Source: Niallia sp. XMNu-256 (GTDB lineage Bacteria; Bacillota; Bacilli; Bacillales; Cytobacillaceae). Taken from it: DNA of 64,000 bases. The position numbers were made by a program, and so were the translations under genes. The notes beneath the pieces are model-generated. The model saw nothing but the letters and a program-made list of their open reading frames with translations. It was not told the DNA's origin and did not search any database. Shown here piece after piece: positions 62,773 through 64,000 of the stretch (positions are counted from its first letter, which is position 1; every line of letters begins with the position of its first letter). The stretch spans positions 412,501-476,500 of the forward strand of contig NZ_CP137636.1 of the NCBI RefSeq assembly GCF_036670015.1, written 5' to 3'.

Positions 62773-64000
62773 GTGAATGATTTAGAGGAGCACTTTCAAT
62801 TCTTTAAGAAAAATATAATTGGAAATGAGCAATTTTTTAATACTCCCTATGGTACGAAAAAAATTCACTACGCAGATTGGGCAGCTAGCGGAAGGTTATA
62901 TAAACCCATTGAAGAGAAAATTTTATATCAATTTGGCCCCTTTGTAGCTAATACGCATACAGAAACGAATGTTACGGGGAAAAGTATGACATGGGCTTAC
63001 CGTGAAGCTAAGAACATTATAAAAAAACATGTAAATGCTGATGAAAACGATATTCTTATTTTTGAAGGTTCTGGGATGACAGGGGCTATATGTAAAATTC
63101 AAAGATTATTAGGATTACTTGTTCATGAAAACGATAAAAATTTCTACAAACAAAGAGATCGATCAAAACCAGTAATCTTTATTACTCATATGGAACACCA
63201 CTCCAATCAAATTTCTTGGGAAGAAACCTTTGCTGATGTCGTTATTGTGCCACCAAATGATCATGGGGATGTTTCTCCAATCATGCTCGAGAAGATGATT
63301 AAACGATATGAAGATCGACCATTAAAAATTGGTTCATTTACAGCCTGTTCGAATGTAACGGGGATTGTGACCCCTTATCATGAGTTAGCAGAGGTGATGC
63401 ATAAATACGGAGGAATCTGTTTTGTTGACTTTTCTGCATCGGCACCTTATGTGAAAATGAATATGCATCCTGAAAAAGCGATGCAGCATTTAGATGGAAT
63501 ATTCTTTTCCCCTCATAAGTTTTTAGGGGGACCAGGGACAATGGGCGTTGCGATTGTTTCTAAGAAAGTTGTACAAACGAAAACACCTGACCGTCCAGGT
63601 GGAGGAACGGTAAATTGGACCAATCCATGGGGTGAAAAATCCTATATAGCTAATTTGGAAGAAAGAGAAGATGGCGGGACACCAGGATTTTTACAAGCCA
63701 TTAGAACAGCCTTAGCGATTCGTTTGAAGGAAGAAATGAGGATTGAAAATATATCTGTACAAGATAAAAAATTGACGCAGCTGCTATTTAAACAATTAGA
63801 GCAAAATAAACGAATTAATATATTGGAAAAACGTAAAAAAGACCGTCTTCCGATCCTTTCATTTTATGTGGACAACCTTCATCATCAATTATTCGTAAAG
63901 CTTCTAAATGATGTATACGGAATACAAGTAAGAGGCGGTTGTTCATGTGCCGGTACTTATGGGCACTATTTGTTTGGTATCAATAAACAACAATCCGAAT
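62773..64000 (+). CDS. Class V aminotransferase, cysteine desulfurase/selenocysteine lyase-like (3' truncated by window)
   Basis: 409 residues are visible and the frame is still open at 64000. PLP lysine K249 is in FFSPHKFLGGPG, H140-type HMEHHSN and DFSASAPYVKM fit the fold. The C-terminal RGGCSCAGTYGH carries cysteines (C390, C392) at the place of the SufS-type catalytic loop. It would free sulfur (or selenium) from cysteine (selenocysteine) as a persulfide. The start is GTG with GAGGTGA upstream. A terminator separates it from the sulfur operon, but its position makes it a likely sulfur donor for the TusA/DsrE proteins. Confidence 0.85.
   Translation, partial: MNDLEEHFQFFKKNIIGNEQFFNTPYGTKKIHYADWAASGRLYKPIEEKILYQFGPFVANTHTETNVTGKSMTWAYREAKNIIKKHVNADENDILIFEGSGMTGAICKIQRLLGLLVHENDKNFYKQRDRSKPVIFITHMEHHSNQISWEETFADVVIVPPNDHGDVSPIMLEKMIKRYEDRPLKIGSFTACSNVTGIVTPYHELAEVMHKYGGICFVDFSASAPYVKMNMHPEKAMQHLDGIFFSPHKFLGGPGTMGVAIVSKKVVQTKTPDRPGGGTVNWTNPWGEKSYIANLEEREDGGTPGFLQAIRTALAIRLKEEMRIENISVQDKKLTQLLFKQLEQNKRINILEKRKKDRLPILSFYVDNLHHQLFVKLLNDVYGIQVRGGCSCAGTYGHYLFGINKQQSE

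Overview
The window is about 64 kb of low-GC chromosome from a Bacillaceae bacterium (Bacillus in the broad sense). The backbone pcrB-pcrA-ligA-camS, putP/opuE-gatCAB, dgkB and rlmCD is in the order familiar from Bacillus subtilis. Start codons preceded by AAAGGAGG-type ribosome sites, TreR and SigB sites, and DUF1540, YueI and YsnF homologues fit the same group. No rRNA, tRNA, CRISPR array or prophage was recognised.

Layout. 1-5.9 kb: DNA repair and replication genes (pcrA, ligA) and the CamS lipoprotein, with a candidate structured RNA between them. 6.2-9.9 kb: glyoxylate shunt aceB-aceA, then yueI. 10.2-13.4 kb: the gatCAB tRNA amidotransferase operon, facing putP. 15.3-21.4 kb: a frameshifted thioredoxin-like gene, plsY, a TnpB-only IS200/IS605-type element with an omega-RNA-like 3' region, a CNNM/CBS transporter and dgkB. 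21.4-28.8 kb: a FMN_bind-like lipoprotein, a SET protein, and a trehalose operon treP-treA-malL on the minus strand with TreR-type operators and a seven-unit tandem hairpin array between treP and treA. 29-32.5 kb: rlmCD and a phospholipase D-family protein that may start at AUA.

From 32.5 to 51.2 kb the region is accessory and decayed: long AT-rich gaps, at least 11 copies of a short dispersed repeat (core TTCGGGTCGT), three relics of a rumA/rlmCD-like 3' end, a frameshifted HTH gene, a CcdA-family gene whose catalytic cysteine codon is an in-frame TGA, mgtC/sapB, ysnF, gltS, dus and a UvrA-like ABC ATPase. It also holds a metal/iron module (P-type ATPase, HMA protein, small hemerythrin/RIC-like protein) with three perfectly phased FNR-type sites.

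51.3-64 kb: an acetolactate synthase-like enzyme, a FAD-Rieske oxidoreductase (YhfW-like), CopC and CopD, a flavoprotein monooxygenase and small membrane proteins. It ends in a sulfur-handling operon: TusA-like, DsrE, TusA-OsmC fusion, core MetE methyltransferase and OsmC, followed by a cysteine-desulfurase-like class V aminotransferase cut by the window end.

Best candidates for something new: (i) the sulfur operon and the CcdA/TGA locus share an almost identical, identically spaced promoter-proximal element (59351-59425 and 33341-33400), suggesting one thiol/sulfur (possibly selenium) regulon; (ii) the three FNR-box promoters, all centred exactly at -41.5; (iii) the treP-treA hairpin array. 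Functions are inferred from motifs and family knowledge; no database search was possible.
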